Assembly: GCA_001899005.1 (NCBI GenBank)
Contig: MKUW01000006.1
Span: 186,001-250,000 of the forward strand
DNA length: 64,000 nucleotides
Source: Chloroflexi bacterium 44-23
Lineage (GTDB): Bacteria; Chloroflexota; Anaerolineae; Anaerolineales; Anaerolineaceae
Direction: 5' to 3'
In this document: positions 47,608-57,535 of the stretch, piece after piece
Position numbering within the stretch: the stretch's first letter is position 1
Layout: every line of letters begins with the position of its first letter
Made by a program: the position numbers and the translations under genes
Notes under the pieces: model-generated
Seen by the model: only the letters and a program-made list of their open reading frames with translations
Databases searched by the model: none
Told to the model about the DNA's origin: nothing

Positions 47608-48183
47608 TTATTCGGCTAGCTCGTCAGCGTTTTTTTGATCCTGTGAAAATAAGCTCTCACTAACCATTTCATAGGGGAGCCGGTTACTTAACCAAACTAT
47701 CATCAGGGTGATGTCATTATCACTGGCAGTATGACTCTTGTGTCCGGCATTAAACTCACTTATGAGCAGCTCAAAAGATTCTGCCTCAGGCCATTTGGTC
47801 ATAAACCCGGGCAATTTAGAGCGATCAGCTTCTATCGGCAAAATCTTCCAACTTCGCCCAATCAAAAATTGGGCTATATCGATTGCCAGCTCTTTGTTTA
47901 GTTGCTGCCAGCCGTTCAAAATAGCAGCCACAAACTGCGGATTTTTTTCAAAGACCTGCACCGAACCATTAACTTTGAGCATCAACGGTGCCTGAGAACT
48001 GTTGCGAAACCCTTGAATACTGGCATATTTACGCACCAAGGAATTAATTTCTCTTTGCAAACTTTCCGTAAGGCGCGATAGGTTTGCTAACACATTTTTG
48101 ATTACCTCTTTGCGGTAATCTGTCAGCATGAATTCATTAATTGCGTGAAAAGGAAGATAGCTAATTTTTTCTGTCATGGTCAA
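47608..48183 (-). CDS. Conserved-looking protein of unknown function
   Basis: 191 aa, soluble, no signal or membrane segment. I do not recognise the family. It has a helical N-terminal half (EVIKNVLANLSRLTESLQRE) and a mixed C-terminal half (AQFLIGRSWKILPIEADRSK; NDITLMIVWLSNRLPYEMVS). The start could be ATG 48183 or ATG 48177. Convergent with scpA, 21 bases apart. Confidence 0.6.
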   Translation of the reverse strand: MTMTEKISYLPFHAINEFMLTDYRKEVIKNVLANLSRLTESLQREINSLVRKYASIQGFRNSSQAPLMLKVNGSVQVFEKNPQFVAAILNGWQQLNKELAIDIAQFLIGRSWKILPIEADRSKLPGFMTKWPEAESFELLISEFNAGHKSHTASDNDITLMIVWLSNRLPYEMVSESLFSQDQKNADELAE

Positions 48184-48259
48184 GAATTATATCAAAGGAA
48201 AACCGCTTTAGAACAAGGTTGACTGTTGAATGCCAAAACAAAAGAATTAAATCGAATAG

Positions 48260-49198
48260 CTACTTTGCCACGCGATCGCTAATTTCATCCAATCTTATCA
48301 CTTCATCATCACTAAGCTGCCAGGAAATCACATCTGTATTTTGCTCTGCCTGTTGGATATTTTTAACGCCGGGTATGGGCAGTGTTCCTTTTGCGCGAGT
48401 CCAATTAATCGCAACTTGTGATGCGCTCTTACCGCCATGATCAGCACCGATTTTTTTAAGCAAATCAATTAGCGGCTTTAACCGGATCAAGTCATTTTTT
48501 GAGAAGCGGCTGGCGCGCATGCCCGGTAATAGATTCTGGGCAGAATATTTACCGCTCAGCACACCCATGCCAATGGGGCTGTATGCAATACAGACAATCC
48601 CCATTTCCTGACAGGCTTTCAAAACACCATTCTTTTCAATTTCCCGGTTGATTAAACTATATTCCACTTGATTGGAGGCCAGTCTTACGCCTTCTTTTGC
48701 CAGCGTGTCAAAAGCTCTTTGCATTTGTGAATAACTCAAATTAGAAACTCCAACCGCATCGATAAGGCCGTCTGCTTTTGCTTCGGCCATGTATTCCATC
48801 CATTTTTCAATTCGCACCGGAGGCAATGGCATATGCAATTGGTACAGATCAATGCGAGCCACCTTCAATCGATCAAGGCTATTTTTCAGGGCTTTCTTAA
48901 AGCTGTTTCGGGTTAATCGCCATGGAAAAGGCATGAATTTTGAGGCAATGATAATTTTTTTATTTGATTGAGCGATGAAATTTCCTAAAAATTGTTCAGA
49001 TCTTCCCTGACCATATACTTCAGCGGTGTCAAAAAATGTTATCCCATTTTCTATGCATGATATAAAGGCTTGGTGAACCTCAGCGTCAGCATAGTCTTTT
49101 CCATACCCCCAGTACATCCTATCTCCCCACGCCCATGTACCAATCCCAATTTCTACGCCATTAAATAGTGGATTGTAATCAACTATTCCTTTTTCCAT
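48260..49198 (-). CDS. Aldo/keto reductase
   Basis: 312 aa NAD(P)H-dependent TIM-barrel oxidoreductase. The tetrad is visible: Asp and Tyr in ITFFDTAEVYGQGRSEQFLG, Lys in IIIASKFMPFPWRL and His in RIDLYQLHMPLPPV. The C-terminal cofactor region has LPIPGVKNIQQAEQNTD. Substrate unknown. Divergent from mutS. Confidence 0.9.
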   Translation of the reverse strand: MEKGIVDYNPLFNGVEIGIGTWAWGDRMYWGYGKDYADAEVHQAFISCIENGITFFDTAEVYGQGRSEQFLGNFIAQSNKKIIIASKFMPFPWRLTRNSFKKALKNSLDRLKVARIDLYQLHMPLPPVRIEKWMEYMAEAKADGLIDAVGVSNLSYSQMQRAFDTLAKEGVRLASNQVEYSLINREIEKNGVLKACQEMGIVCIAYSPIGMGVLSGKYSAQNLLPGMRASRFSKNDLIRLKPLIDLLKKIGADHGGKSASQVAINWTRAKGTLPIPGVKNIQQAEQNTDVISWQLSDDEVIRLDEISDRVAK

Positions 49199-49309
49199 GC
49201 ATCCCTCACCTTTTTTTTGCTGCTATCATTATACTTGAGGAAGAAATAATCACATCGACAAAGAATTCTTGCTTGCAGATTTATAGTCATCCACTTAAAA
49301 TAAAGACTT

Positions 49310-51880
49310 ATGACACCAGACGATATCACCCCAATCCGCAAACAATATCTTGATATAAAGAAACAATACCCTGATTCCATCGTTTTTTTTCGCATGGGGG
49401 ATTTCTATGAAACATTTGATCGCGACGCAGAAATCACCTCAAGGGAATTAGAAATTGTGCTGACTTCCCGCAATGTCGCCAAGGGAGTCAGAATTCCAAT
49501 GGCGGGCATACCATACCATGCCGTAGATAATTATTTATCCCGATTAATTGGCAAGGGTTACCACGTCGCTATTGCCGAGCAAATTGGGGAAACTCAGGCA
49601 CGTGGTCTGGTCCATCGCGAGGTCGTACGAGTGGTAACGCCAGGCACCGTCATTGAACCGGGCTTGTTGAACAATGAAAAAAATAATTATCTTGCCTGTG
49701 TTGTTTTTGACGAAAATCGCATTGGGATAGCTTACGTTGATATCACCACCGGTGAATTTCGTTGTACCGAAATCCAAACTGATGATGTGCTTACGGAAGT
49801 CAAAGCCGAACTGGACCGGCTTAAGCCTGCGGAAGTTTTACTGCCCGAATCATTAAAATTCGAAGATACTCAGAATTTTCATATCACTCGCTTTTCCGCC
49901 TGGCATTTTGAATTCAACCGGGCTCAAACCAATTTAAAGCAACATTTTCAAACATCGACTTTAGAAGGTTTCGGGGTGAATGGCAAAATTCTTGCCATTT
50001 GCGCATCTGGAGCTATTCTGGATTACTTGGGTGACACTCAGCCGGCTGCGCTTAAATTGCTGTCGCACCTATCTGTTTATTCGACAGCTGAATTTATGAA
50101 TCTTGATGCAGCGACACGTCGCAATCTTGAATTAACAGAGACAATTCGACGTGGCGAAATCAAAGGATCATTATTACACGTACTTGATAAAACTGTAACT
50201 CCGATGGGGCATCGTCTTATGCGCCAGTGGGTCTCGAATCCCTTAATAAAAATTGATGAAATTAACGTCAGACAGGAATGTATTACTTTTTTCACACAAC
50301 AAGGTTTATTACGAGCAGAGGCAGCAGGTATTTTACAACATGTAAACGATCTTGAGCGGCTGGTTTCCCGTGTTATTGCGGGCCACGCTACCCCCCGTGA
50401 CCTGGGGGCTATTCGCAACACACTAGAACATATTCCTGTCTTAATGAAGCTATTTGCTTTGGAAAACAACCCGGATTTAGAGACTTTCTTGAGTCTGATT
50501 CATAATTGCACCGATGAGCTGACTTTATTGAAAGCAGCCATTGCGGATGAACCGCCCGCTACCCTGCAAAACTCAGGAGTTATAAAATGTGGTTATTCCA
50601 GTGAATTGGATCAGGTTGTATCAGCTTCCCAAAATGCACGCGATTGGATCAATAACCTGGAACGAATCGAGAAAGACCGAACCGGGATCAAGACTCTGAA
50701 AGTTGGTTATAACAAGGTCTTTGGGTACTATATCGAAGTCACCCGCTCAAATTCATCCGCGGTTCCCGTTGAATACATTCGCAAGCAGACTCTTGTCAAT
50801 GCGGAAAGATATATCACACCGGAAATGAAAGAATATGAAACTTTGGTTTTGAATGCTGAAGAAAGAATTCGTGAAATTGAAGGCAGAATTTTCTCACAGA
50901 TATGTGAGGTTCTCGCTAAATCAAGCAGAAAACTGTTGCAAACAGCCCGGGGAATTGGCGAACTAGATGTTTATATTGCTCTGGCAAATGTTGCAGTCAA
51001 TGGCAATTACACGCGCCCTATCCTGGTGGATTCAACCGACCTGGAAATCTATGATGGACGCCATCCGGTTGTTGAAACCTATGTGAGTGAAAACCGGTTC
51101 ATTCCCAATGATTCAAAATTTGAAAATGGTGAAATTGTGCGCATAATTACCGGGCCAAATATGAGTGGCAAAAGCACTTTTTTGCGCCAGGTTGCTTTGA
51201 TCGTTTTAATGGCTCAAATTGGAAGCTTTGTCCCGGCCAGTTCAGCCACAATTGGTATAACCGATCGAATTTTCACCCGCATTGGTGCTCAGGATGAAAT
51301 TCATGCAGGTCAATCAACTTTCATGGTTGAAATGATCGAGACAGCCAATATCCTTAACCATGCTACTAATCGCAGTCTTTTGATTCTCGATGAAATTGGC
51401 CGCGGTACCTCCACCTACGATGGACTTTCAATTGCCTGGGCAGTGGTTGAATATATTCATAATCATCCCAAACTGCGTGCCCGCACTCTTTTCGCCACCC
51501 ATTATCATGAACTTACCCAGTTAAGCGAATTGCTCCCAGGAGTTCGTAATTACAATGTGGCGGTCAGCGAAGCCGACAATAATGTGGTATTTCTCCACAA
51601 AATTGTGGCGGGAGGTGCGGATCGATCCTATGGAATTCATGTCGGACAATTAGCTGGTTTACCGCGACCGGTTGTGCAACGGGCTGCAGAAATTTTAAAA
51701 CAACTTGAATCAAGTTCCGGAAAAGCGATAAATTTGCAAGCCCCTGCACCTCAACAAATGCTTCTTTTCCCTGAGACAAACCCAATCATATCCAGTCTTA
51801 AACAAATCGATATTGATTCATTGTCGCCAATTGAAGCTCTCAACAAGTTGTACGAGTGGAAACGAAAATTTATGGAATAG
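49310..51880 (+). CDS. mutS: DNA mismatch repair protein MutS
   Basis: 856 aa, recognises mismatches and small loops. N-terminal mismatch wedge FFRMGDFYETFDRDAEITSR with the Phe-x-Glu pair (MGDFYETF), connector and clamp domains, then the ATPase: Walker A TGPNMSGKSTFLRQVALIVL (G615-T623), LILDEIGRGTSTYDGLSIAW and TLFATHYHELTQLSELLPGV. The C-terminal helix-turn-helix is present. Ends overlap the convergent GH57 gene by 11 bases. No mutL is in the window. Confidence 0.97.
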   Translation: MTPDDITPIRKQYLDIKKQYPDSIVFFRMGDFYETFDRDAEITSRELEIVLTSRNVAKGVRIPMAGIPYHAVDNYLSRLIGKGYHVAIAEQIGETQARGLVHREVVRVVTPGTVIEPGLLNNEKNNYLACVVFDENRIGIAYVDITTGEFRCTEIQTDDVLTEVKAELDRLKPAEVLLPESLKFEDTQNFHITRFSAWHFEFNRAQTNLKQHFQTSTLEGFGVNGKILAICASGAILDYLGDTQPAALKLLSHLSVYSTAEFMNLDAATRRNLELTETIRRGEIKGSLLHVLDKTVTPMGHRLMRQWVSNPLIKIDEINVRQECITFFTQQGLLRAEAAGILQHVNDLERLVSRVIAGHATPRDLGAIRNTLEHIPVLMKLFALENNPDLETFLSLIHNCTDELTLLKAAIADEPPATLQNSGVIKCGYSSELDQVVSASQNARDWINNLERIEKDRTGIKTLKVGYNKVFGYYIEVTRSNSSAVPVEYIRKQTLVNAERYITPEMKEYETLVLNAEERIREIEGRIFSQICEVLAKSSRKLLQTARGIGELDVYIALANVAVNGNYTRPILVDSTDLEIYDGRHPVVETYVSENRFIPNDSKFENGEIVRIITGPNMSGKSTFLRQVALIVLMAQIGSFVPASSATIGITDRIFTRIGAQDEIHAGQSTFMVEMIETANILNHATNRSLLILDEIGRGTSTYDGLSIAWAVVEYIHNHPKLRARTLFATHYHELTQLSELLPGVRNYNVAVSEADNNVVFLHKIVAGGADRSYGIHVGQLAGLPRPVVQRAAEILKQLESSSGKAINLQAPAPQQMLLFPETNPIISSLKQIDIDSLSPIEALNKLYEWKRKFME

Positions 51881-53297
51881 CAACCTGCTGCTGGTTACTT
51901 TCGCTTTCCCGGCGATTGTATTGTTCAGTCAGAATTTCCAAACCGGATAATAGCTTTCCATCGCTCTTAACCATTTGAAAAGAAGATGCGAAAACATTGA
52001 AAAGCGATTTACCTGTGGCTGCTTCGGTCAGGAAAATTGCCCGGGCTGCATAAGCGATTATATTGCGTGGCTCAATGCGGTCCAGATCATCAAAAAACCA
52101 GCCGCAAGATGTGTACATGCGTTGCCGCTCTACCAAAGCCTGCAGCATCAATTTGATTTTACGAATATCATTTGCTGATAGAACATCAAAGTGGTCATCT
52201 ATAAATTGATTTTCTGTTAATTGCGCGGTTATAACCTTGCCGTATTGCATTCGAATTTTTTGAGAGTCAACCTGGAAGTCAGTCATGACTCCATCAAACT
52301 CTAAATCGATTTCTTTTGCGACTGCGTCAATGGCTGCCCTCAAGGGCTTTTTCCACTCACTGTTGGCAGTACAGTCACACCCATTGCCCCACCTGCTAAC
52401 ACCATGATGGCAACTCCAGGATGAATTCTCTCGCAATTTTATAGTTTTTTGTGGAGGATTTTTACGCAACCACAGGCCTGGATAGGTATATTCAATATTC
52501 TGTCGTGACAATGACCCATTCAGAAGATAATCCAGGAACTTTTCACGAAATGGCTGGTGATGTCCATACAGCTCCCCATCCGATGCAGCCAAAATCAATT
52601 TGGAGGTGTTACCCTTCAAGGATTGATTGAATAAAGGCATTACCGAGCCGGATGCAAAATGATCAGCATTCATGGTGGAGAGGGGATCAAAACTAATTTT
52701 CGTGCTGATTTCGCGATTGTAGAAAAAAACAGCTATCTTTCTATTTTCTTCAAGTTCTACCCAATATGGTTCTGTGCCATCGGGTTCCTCACCTTGTGCT
52801 TGCCAGGGGGCTAAGATTGTAAAGGTAATCCCTTTTTCAGCCATAATATTCAATGTTTCCATGTCCACAGCGGTTTCGGGCAGCCACATTCCTTCAGGTT
52901 TATGACCAAAACGGTACTCGAAATCGTCTATCCCCCATTGAATTTGCACCAGTTTGTCAAGCCTGGTAGCGAGTGGCAAAATTGTATGATGATAAGGTTG
53001 AGCCAAGGCATTGCCAACTCCGTACCGTTTGTAATTCCGTTGTTCTTGCGAAATTATATCTTTGACAGTCTCGGGGTAATATTTTTCCATCCAGGTGAAT
53101 AAAGTGGGACCAACATTGAAGCTGATGCGTTCAAAGTTGCACAGTTCTGCGTTTGGTTTATAACAATGATGGTAAATTAGCTCATTCCAATTGCTGTAGG
53201 GAAAAGATCCTTTTTCATCCGGGATCAATCCTGTTATGGCGTCTTCTCTCGCCGGCTGATAAAAATGGGCGTGAACACTCAGTGCAAATTCACTCAT
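51870..53297 (-). CDS. Glycoside hydrolase family 57-like protein with DUF3536-like C-terminus
   Basis: 475 aa. The N-terminal 280 residues show the GH57 motifs: HAHFYQPAREDAI, SFNVGPTLFTWMEKYYPET, GMWLPETAVDMETLNIMAEK (region of the Glu nucleophile) and ASDGELYGHHQPF (region of the Asp). The C-terminal half has SWSCHHGVSRWGNGCDCTAN and the helical DUF3536-like part. GH57 enzymes act on alpha-glucans, so amylolytic or branching activity beside the glycogen genes is plausible. Follows the epimerase by 36 bases on the same strand. Confidence 0.82.
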   Translation of the reverse strand: MSEFALSVHAHFYQPAREDAITGLIPDEKGSFPYSNWNELIYHHCYKPNAELCNFERISFNVGPTLFTWMEKYYPETVKDIISQEQRNYKRYGVGNALAQPYHHTILPLATRLDKLVQIQWGIDDFEYRFGHKPEGMWLPETAVDMETLNIMAEKGITFTILAPWQAQGEEPDGTEPYWVELEENRKIAVFFYNREISTKISFDPLSTMNADHFASGSVMPLFNQSLKGNTSKLILAASDGELYGHHQPFREKFLDYLLNGSLSRQNIEYTYPGLWLRKNPPQKTIKLRENSSWSCHHGVSRWGNGCDCTANSEWKKPLRAAIDAVAKEIDLEFDGVMTDFQVDSQKIRMQYGKVITAQLTENQFIDDHFDVLSANDIRKIKLMLQALVERQRMYTSCGWFFDDLDRIEPRNIIAYAARAIFLTEAATGKSLFNVFASSFQMVKSDGKLLSGLEILTEQYNRRESESNQQQVAIP

Positions 53298-53333
53298 TTG
53301 TAATAATCCGAATTAAATTCTTCATTCTTGCTT

Positions 53334-54227
53334 TTACTCTCCTGTTAAGAAATTGATTTGTTGTGTCAGTCGCGCGGGTAATATGCCAAATCTGCGTGAT
53401 AGAACATCCAGGCTTGTTGTTCTATCTTCTGCCAGGGTATCCAGCCAGAAAAGCGAGACAGGAAAGAATTTTATGAATTGATCCATGTAAACCGCGATGA
53501 TCCGTAAATACGCTGGAGAAAGTGAAACCAGAACCCTCTTTAAATTGAGGGTATCCAGTAATAATTCAACAATTTCTCGAAAAGTATATATCTCTCCGCC
53601 TCCAATTTCAAGTATTTCATTCAACGAGTTTGTTTCCTGCATTGCTACAGATATTGCAGCGATTAAATCGTCTATCCAGAGTGGCTGCAAAGCGCTCAGG
53701 CCATTCCCAGGCATAATAAAAAAACCCGGGGAGCGCTTTAGTAGTTTTGCCAGAGATACCAAGAATTGATCACCAGGCCCATAAACGTTGGCGCAGCGGA
53801 AAATGGTGTATGCGACCCCACTTTTTTCTATAAATTTTTCGGCAATTGCTTTTGCTTTTAATACAGGATATGCTGAATTTTGATCCGCCCCTAAATAACT
53901 AAGATAAAAAACACGCTTAACTTTGCTTGAACGGGCTGCTTCCATCAAGTTCTTGGTGCCGAGAATATCAACTCCATTAAGATCGGCTTTGGTGGCCTGG
54001 CGCTCGGTTCCAGCCAGATGAAATATCACTTCGATGTCTTTTAATGCGGCACTCAAGCCACGCGTATCGCTGAGACTGCAAACAGTTGCCTCAACCGATA
54101 TTCCTTTCGGTAAGTTGGGGGAGGATTTCGAAGGTTTAAGTAATGTACGAACAGGGTATCCTGAAGAAACCAGTTGTTGTACCAATCTGCGACCAATAAA
54201 ACCCGTTCCACCTGTTACTAATATCAT
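53334..54227 (-). CDS. NAD(P)-binding epimerase/dehydratase-like protein
   Basis: 297 aa extended short-chain dehydrogenase fold. Dinucleotide motif MILVTGGTGFIGRRLVQQLV, VIFHLAGTERQAT, YLSYLGADQNSAYPVLKAKA and IFRCANVYGPGDQFL. The active-site YxxxK is altered: YPVLKAK can supply Tyr and Lys (Y-x3-K). It resembles NDUFA9-type NmrA-like proteins as much as sugar epimerases. Substrate unknown. Confidence 0.83.
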   Translation of the reverse strand: MILVTGGTGFIGRRLVQQLVSSGYPVRTLLKPSKSSPNLPKGISVEATVCSLSDTRGLSAALKDIEVIFHLAGTERQATKADLNGVDILGTKNLMEAARSSKVKRVFYLSYLGADQNSAYPVLKAKAIAEKFIEKSGVAYTIFRCANVYGPGDQFLVSLAKLLKRSPGFFIMPGNGLSALQPLWIDDLIAAISVAMQETNSLNEILEIGGGEIYTFREIVELLLDTLNLKRVLVSLSPAYLRIIAVYMDQFIKFFPVSLFWLDTLAEDRTTSLDVLSRRFGILPARLTQQINFLTGE

Positions 54228-54386
54228 TACGTCGAATTATAGCAGAGCCTGGTATTTTCCCCAGAAAATCTGGGTAAAAATCGCATAAAATCCACCCCTT
54301 CCTCGATAATTGTTCTGTTTACCTCAATCAATAGTGGCATGGGACTTGCTACATTAAATGCACCCAACCATTCGATCGAGGAATCT

Positions 54387-55727
54387 ATGTTTGAAATTGA
54401 AAACAACAATCTTAATTCAAAACTTGGCTTGCATTATTTTCCTGACACCTTCCATTATCGTCAGGAAGATATCAGTAAATGGATCCCAGAATTACGCGCA
54501 ATGAAAGTGGGCTGGCTGGTAATTAAATCATCCGCCGAGCGTGCGATCCCAGAGTCATTCATCAAAGCCTTAATAGATGAAAATATTACACCCGTCGTTG
54601 AATTCAATCTGGCATTGAATGGAAAAACGAAAGTGAAAGAACTTCAGGTAATATTCGAAGCATATGCCCGTTGGGGTATCAAGTATATTATCCTTTTTGA
54701 CCGCCCAAATCAGAAAACTCAGTGGCAGGCTGTCAATTGGATGCAAAACGATCTGGTTGACCGTTTCCTTGATCAATTTATTCCACTGGCGCGCCAGGCC
54801 ATCGAATCGGGATTGGTATCAGTATTTCCCGCATTGGAACCCGGGGGTAGTTATTGGGACACTGCTTTTTTAAGGGCTTGTTTTAACCATCTGCAGCGCA
54901 GGAAGCAAGATTTAATCATCAATAACATGGTTCTTTCAGCGTATGCTCACAGCAATGGAAAAAGCTTAAATTGGGGGTCTGGCGGTCCGGAACAATGGCC
55001 GGAAACCCGGCCTTATATTACTCCCGAGGGATCACAGGATCAATGCGGTTTCAGAATTTTCGATTGGTATCAGGCGATTGCACAGGCTGTTTTTCAAAAA
55101 GAATTCCCCATAATTTTATTACAGGCTGCATCTGTTCAGTCTCCCGAAAATACCGTTTTGACTGAAGAGCAAACGAAACAAAACCGGCTTACACAATGTC
55201 AATTAATTGATATCTTAAAAGAACCTCAGCTTAATTTAAGTGATTCAAATGGAGAAGTGGAGAGCATTGACACAAACGTGCTTTCATGTAATTTTTGGCT
55301 ATTGGCCGATTCTCTCGCCGATGACACCTCAGGTTTTGCCTGGTTCCAAAACGGGGAAGCAGTTTCCCCCTGCGTAAATCGGCTTAAAGAAGAGAAAAAA
55401 ACTTTTGAAGAACCCGTCGTTTCCAAAAGCCAGATCCAATATACCCCCAGCACTCACCACCCAATCCGACATTATGTACTCCTACCGCTTTTTGAATCAG
55501 GTGTATCCGATTGGCACCTGGCCGTCGTCCAGCCTTACATCAAGAAACATCAAGCCACACTTGGATTTTCTTTGAATGAAGCCCGTTTAGCAGCAAATGT
55601 AACCGTTGTAGCCAATCCTAAAACCATACCGGAGGAATGTCTGAATGAACTGCGTCAGGCTGGTTGTAAGGTTGAAAGAATCTACGGCGATGGCACGAGT
55701 ATTGCAACAAAGTTAGCAGAGAGGTGA
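54387..55727 (+). CDS. TIM-barrel-like protein upstream of ftsZ, function unknown
   Basis: 446 aa from ATG 54387, which follows GAGG at 54378-54381; a longer frame from ATG 54339 is possible but has a poorer site. The sequence resembles glycosyl-hydrolase-type barrels: LGLHYFPDTFHYRQEDISKW, VGWLVIKSSAERAIPESFI, YARWGIKYIILFDRPNQ, FPALEPGGSYWDTAFLRACF, FRIFDWYQAIAQAVFQKEFP, each at a plausible strand. No sure catalytic pair and no signal peptide are seen. It ends three bases before ftsZ, so it is translated with it. A link to cell-envelope growth is only a guess from position. Confidence 0.62.
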   Translation: MFEIENNNLNSKLGLHYFPDTFHYRQEDISKWIPELRAMKVGWLVIKSSAERAIPESFIKALIDENITPVVEFNLALNGKTKVKELQVIFEAYARWGIKYIILFDRPNQKTQWQAVNWMQNDLVDRFLDQFIPLARQAIESGLVSVFPALEPGGSYWDTAFLRACFNHLQRRKQDLIINNMVLSAYAHSNGKSLNWGSGGPEQWPETRPYITPEGSQDQCGFRIFDWYQAIAQAVFQKEFPIILLQAASVQSPENTVLTEEQTKQNRLTQCQLIDILKEPQLNLSDSNGEVESIDTNVLSCNFWLLADSLADDTSGFAWFQNGEAVSPCVNRLKEEKKTFEEPVVSKSQIQYTPSTHHPIRHYVLLPLFESGVSDWHLAVVQPYIKKHQATLGFSLNEARLAANVTVVANPKTIPEECLNELRQAGCKVERIYGDGTSIATKLAER

Positions 55728-55730
55728 TGC

Positions 55731-56888
55731 ATGAATAATCCTGGTAGTCAATCCAACAAGAATCCATTTGAATATAAAACATTTAAGCCAGTCCTTAAAG
55801 TGATTGGACTTGGCGGAGGCGGATCGAATGCAGTCAATCGAATGATCGAGCTGGGCTTGCCCGGTGTCGAATTCATTGCTGCCAATACCGATTCACAAGC
55901 GTTGAAATCTTCTTTAGCAGAAAAAAAGGTGCAGATCGGACCACTGATTACACGTGGATTGGGCGCAGGCGGGAATCCTCAAGTTGGTTATGATGCAGCC
56001 CGTGAAAGTGTTCAAAATCTGGCAGATGCTCTTGAAGGAGCAGATATGGTCTTCTTAACTGCTGGAATGGGCGGTGGTACCGGTACTGGCGCAATTTCGA
56101 TTGCTGCACAAGTAGCCAAACACATGGGCGCAGTTACTGTTGCAATCGTAACAACACCTTTTGGATTTGAAATGGGCCGTCGAAAAGCTAACGCTCAAGA
56201 AGGCTTGGCTCGTCTACGACAGCAAGTCGATACGCTTATTACAATCCCGAATGATCGCTTGTTGAATATTGCTCCCCGAGATTTACCCCTCGACATGGCT
56301 TTTCGTCTGGCGGATGATGTGTTGCGTCAGGGTATTCAGGGAATATCTGAATTGATCAATCAGACCGGATATATTAATGTTGATTTTTCACATATTCGTA
56401 ATGTTATGAAAAATGGCGGCGGCTCACTTTTATCAATTGGCATTGGTCGTGGTAAAGACAAAGCACAACAAGCAATTTACAACGCTCTCCACCATCCTTT
56501 GCTTGAGTCGGTTAATATCGAGAATGCTTCTGCCATCATTGCCAACATCACAGCTGGAACAGACTTGCCTTTTATCGAGGTTACCGAAGCATTAAACAAC
56601 TTACACGAACAAACTGGCCGTAATGCCGATATCATTCCAGGCGTGATCGTAGACCCCAAATTGGAAGATCGTTGTCAGGTCATCCTGATCATCACCGGCT
56701 TAGGAGCCACACCCATTGAATCTACACCGGTTACAACTTCCCACGACGTTCCCTTGAAGCAGTTTAATTTTGCTACCGCTGTTTCGCAACGCCAGGTGCA
56801 AGAAAGTGTTAATGCATCGGTGGAAGTAACAGTTGACTCAACCAACCTGGATCTGCCAGCATTTTTAAGACGCCGCAATAATCGATGA
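55731..56888 (+). CDS. ftsZ: Cell division protein FtsZ
   Basis: 385 aa tubulin-like GTPase forming the division ring. KVIGLGGGGSNAVNRMIELG at the start, the G-box AGMGGGTGTGAISIAAQVAK near residue 110, IPNDRLL and VDFSHIRNVMKNGGGSLLSI. The C-terminus ends DLPAFLRRRNNR, the conserved peptide that binds FtsA or other partners. No ftsA, ftsQ or mur cluster is nearby, so ftsZ lies outside the classical dcw cluster here. Its stop overlaps the next gene by four bases (ATGA). Confidence 0.97.
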   Translation: MNNPGSQSNKNPFEYKTFKPVLKVIGLGGGGSNAVNRMIELGLPGVEFIAANTDSQALKSSLAEKKVQIGPLITRGLGAGGNPQVGYDAARESVQNLADALEGADMVFLTAGMGGGTGTGAISIAAQVAKHMGAVTVAIVTTPFGFEMGRRKANAQEGLARLRQQVDTLITIPNDRLLNIAPRDLPLDMAFRLADDVLRQGIQGISELINQTGYINVDFSHIRNVMKNGGGSLLSIGIGRGKDKAQQAIYNALHHPLLESVNIENASAIIANITAGTDLPFIEVTEALNNLHEQTGRNADIIPGVIVDPKLEDRCQVILIITGLGATPIESTPVTTSHDVPLKQFNFATAVSQRQVQESVNASVEVTVDSTNLDLPAFLRRRNNR

Positions 56889-57115
56889 ATTCAAATGAAA
56901 ATGAGGCACCTTTGAACGAGATCTATCAACAGGTTTATCGAAAATTCCCAGAAGTAGCAGGTAAACGGCCGGTTAAACATGAACAGCCCAATGGTCACGT
57001 TTTGCTGGTTTTCAAAGGCAGTGGTACCACCCCAGATGGAAAGAAAATAGCACGAACAATTCGAGTGCTGGTTAATGAAAAGGGTAAAATCGTCAAAATG
57101 ACGACCTCACGCTGA
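56885..57115 (+). CDS. Small protein of unknown function, coupled to ftsZ
   Basis: 76 aa. Sequence NEIYQQVYRKFPEVAGKRPV and HVLLVFKGSGTTPDGKKIARTIRVLV looks like a small alpha-beta fold; I do not recognise a family. Its ATG shares the ftsZ stop (ATGA), so the two are translated together. Basic overall, no membrane segment. Confidence 0.7.
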   Translation: MNSNENEAPLNEIYQQVYRKFPEVAGKRPVKHEQPNGHVLLVFKGSGTTPDGKKIARTIRVLVNEKGKIVKMTTSR

Positions 57116-57130
57116 TTTTACGAGGAAACA

Positions 57131-57349
57131 ATGAAAAAAATAATTGAAAAATACGAAATATATTTTTGGGACACGCTTACAGCAGCAATGGCAAATTCTC
57201 GACTAATACAAAAAACTATTCGAATTGCCTACCCCATCTTTCAAGGTATTGACTTGAAGAAAATGATTAAGGCAATAACAATTTCTGGCTTTTCAGGTTT
57301 TGCAACAGGCTGGGCAATTTATTACATACTCTTAATGATTCAAAATTAA
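57131..57349 (+). CDS. Small membrane protein downstream of ftsZ
   Basis: 72 aa with one hydrophobic helix near the end (ITISGFSGFATGWAIYYILLMI) and a basic amphipathic N-terminal part. No known family. A GAGGAAAC site lies just before ATG 57131, 15 bases after the preceding stop. Last gene of the ftsZ transcript, before a terminator. Confidence 0.62.
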   Translation: MKKIIEKYEIYFWDTLTAAMANSRLIQKTIRIAYPIFQGIDLKKMIKAITISGFSGFATGWAIYYILLMIQN

Positions 57350-57378
57350 GTATCTTTCTGGTTAGATCCTCTCTCATG

Positions 57379-57412
57379 AAAAGTTGTTGCATTCTCAGGC
57401 AGCAACTTTTTC
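57379..57412 (+). terminator. Terminator of the ftsZ operon
   Basis: 12-bp stem with one G-T pair (57379-57390 with 57399-57410), eight-base loop, then TTTT and further T. Confidence 0.8.
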
Positions 57413-57535
57413 ATTTGTAACGCGGGTTTATTCTCTCCATCTAAAAATTCCATTTGTTTGTTCTGTATAACAAACCGAATCCAGAAACATGCTAAAATCA
57501 ATTAATATTTGGGAAGCGAGCCGAACACAAATAAT

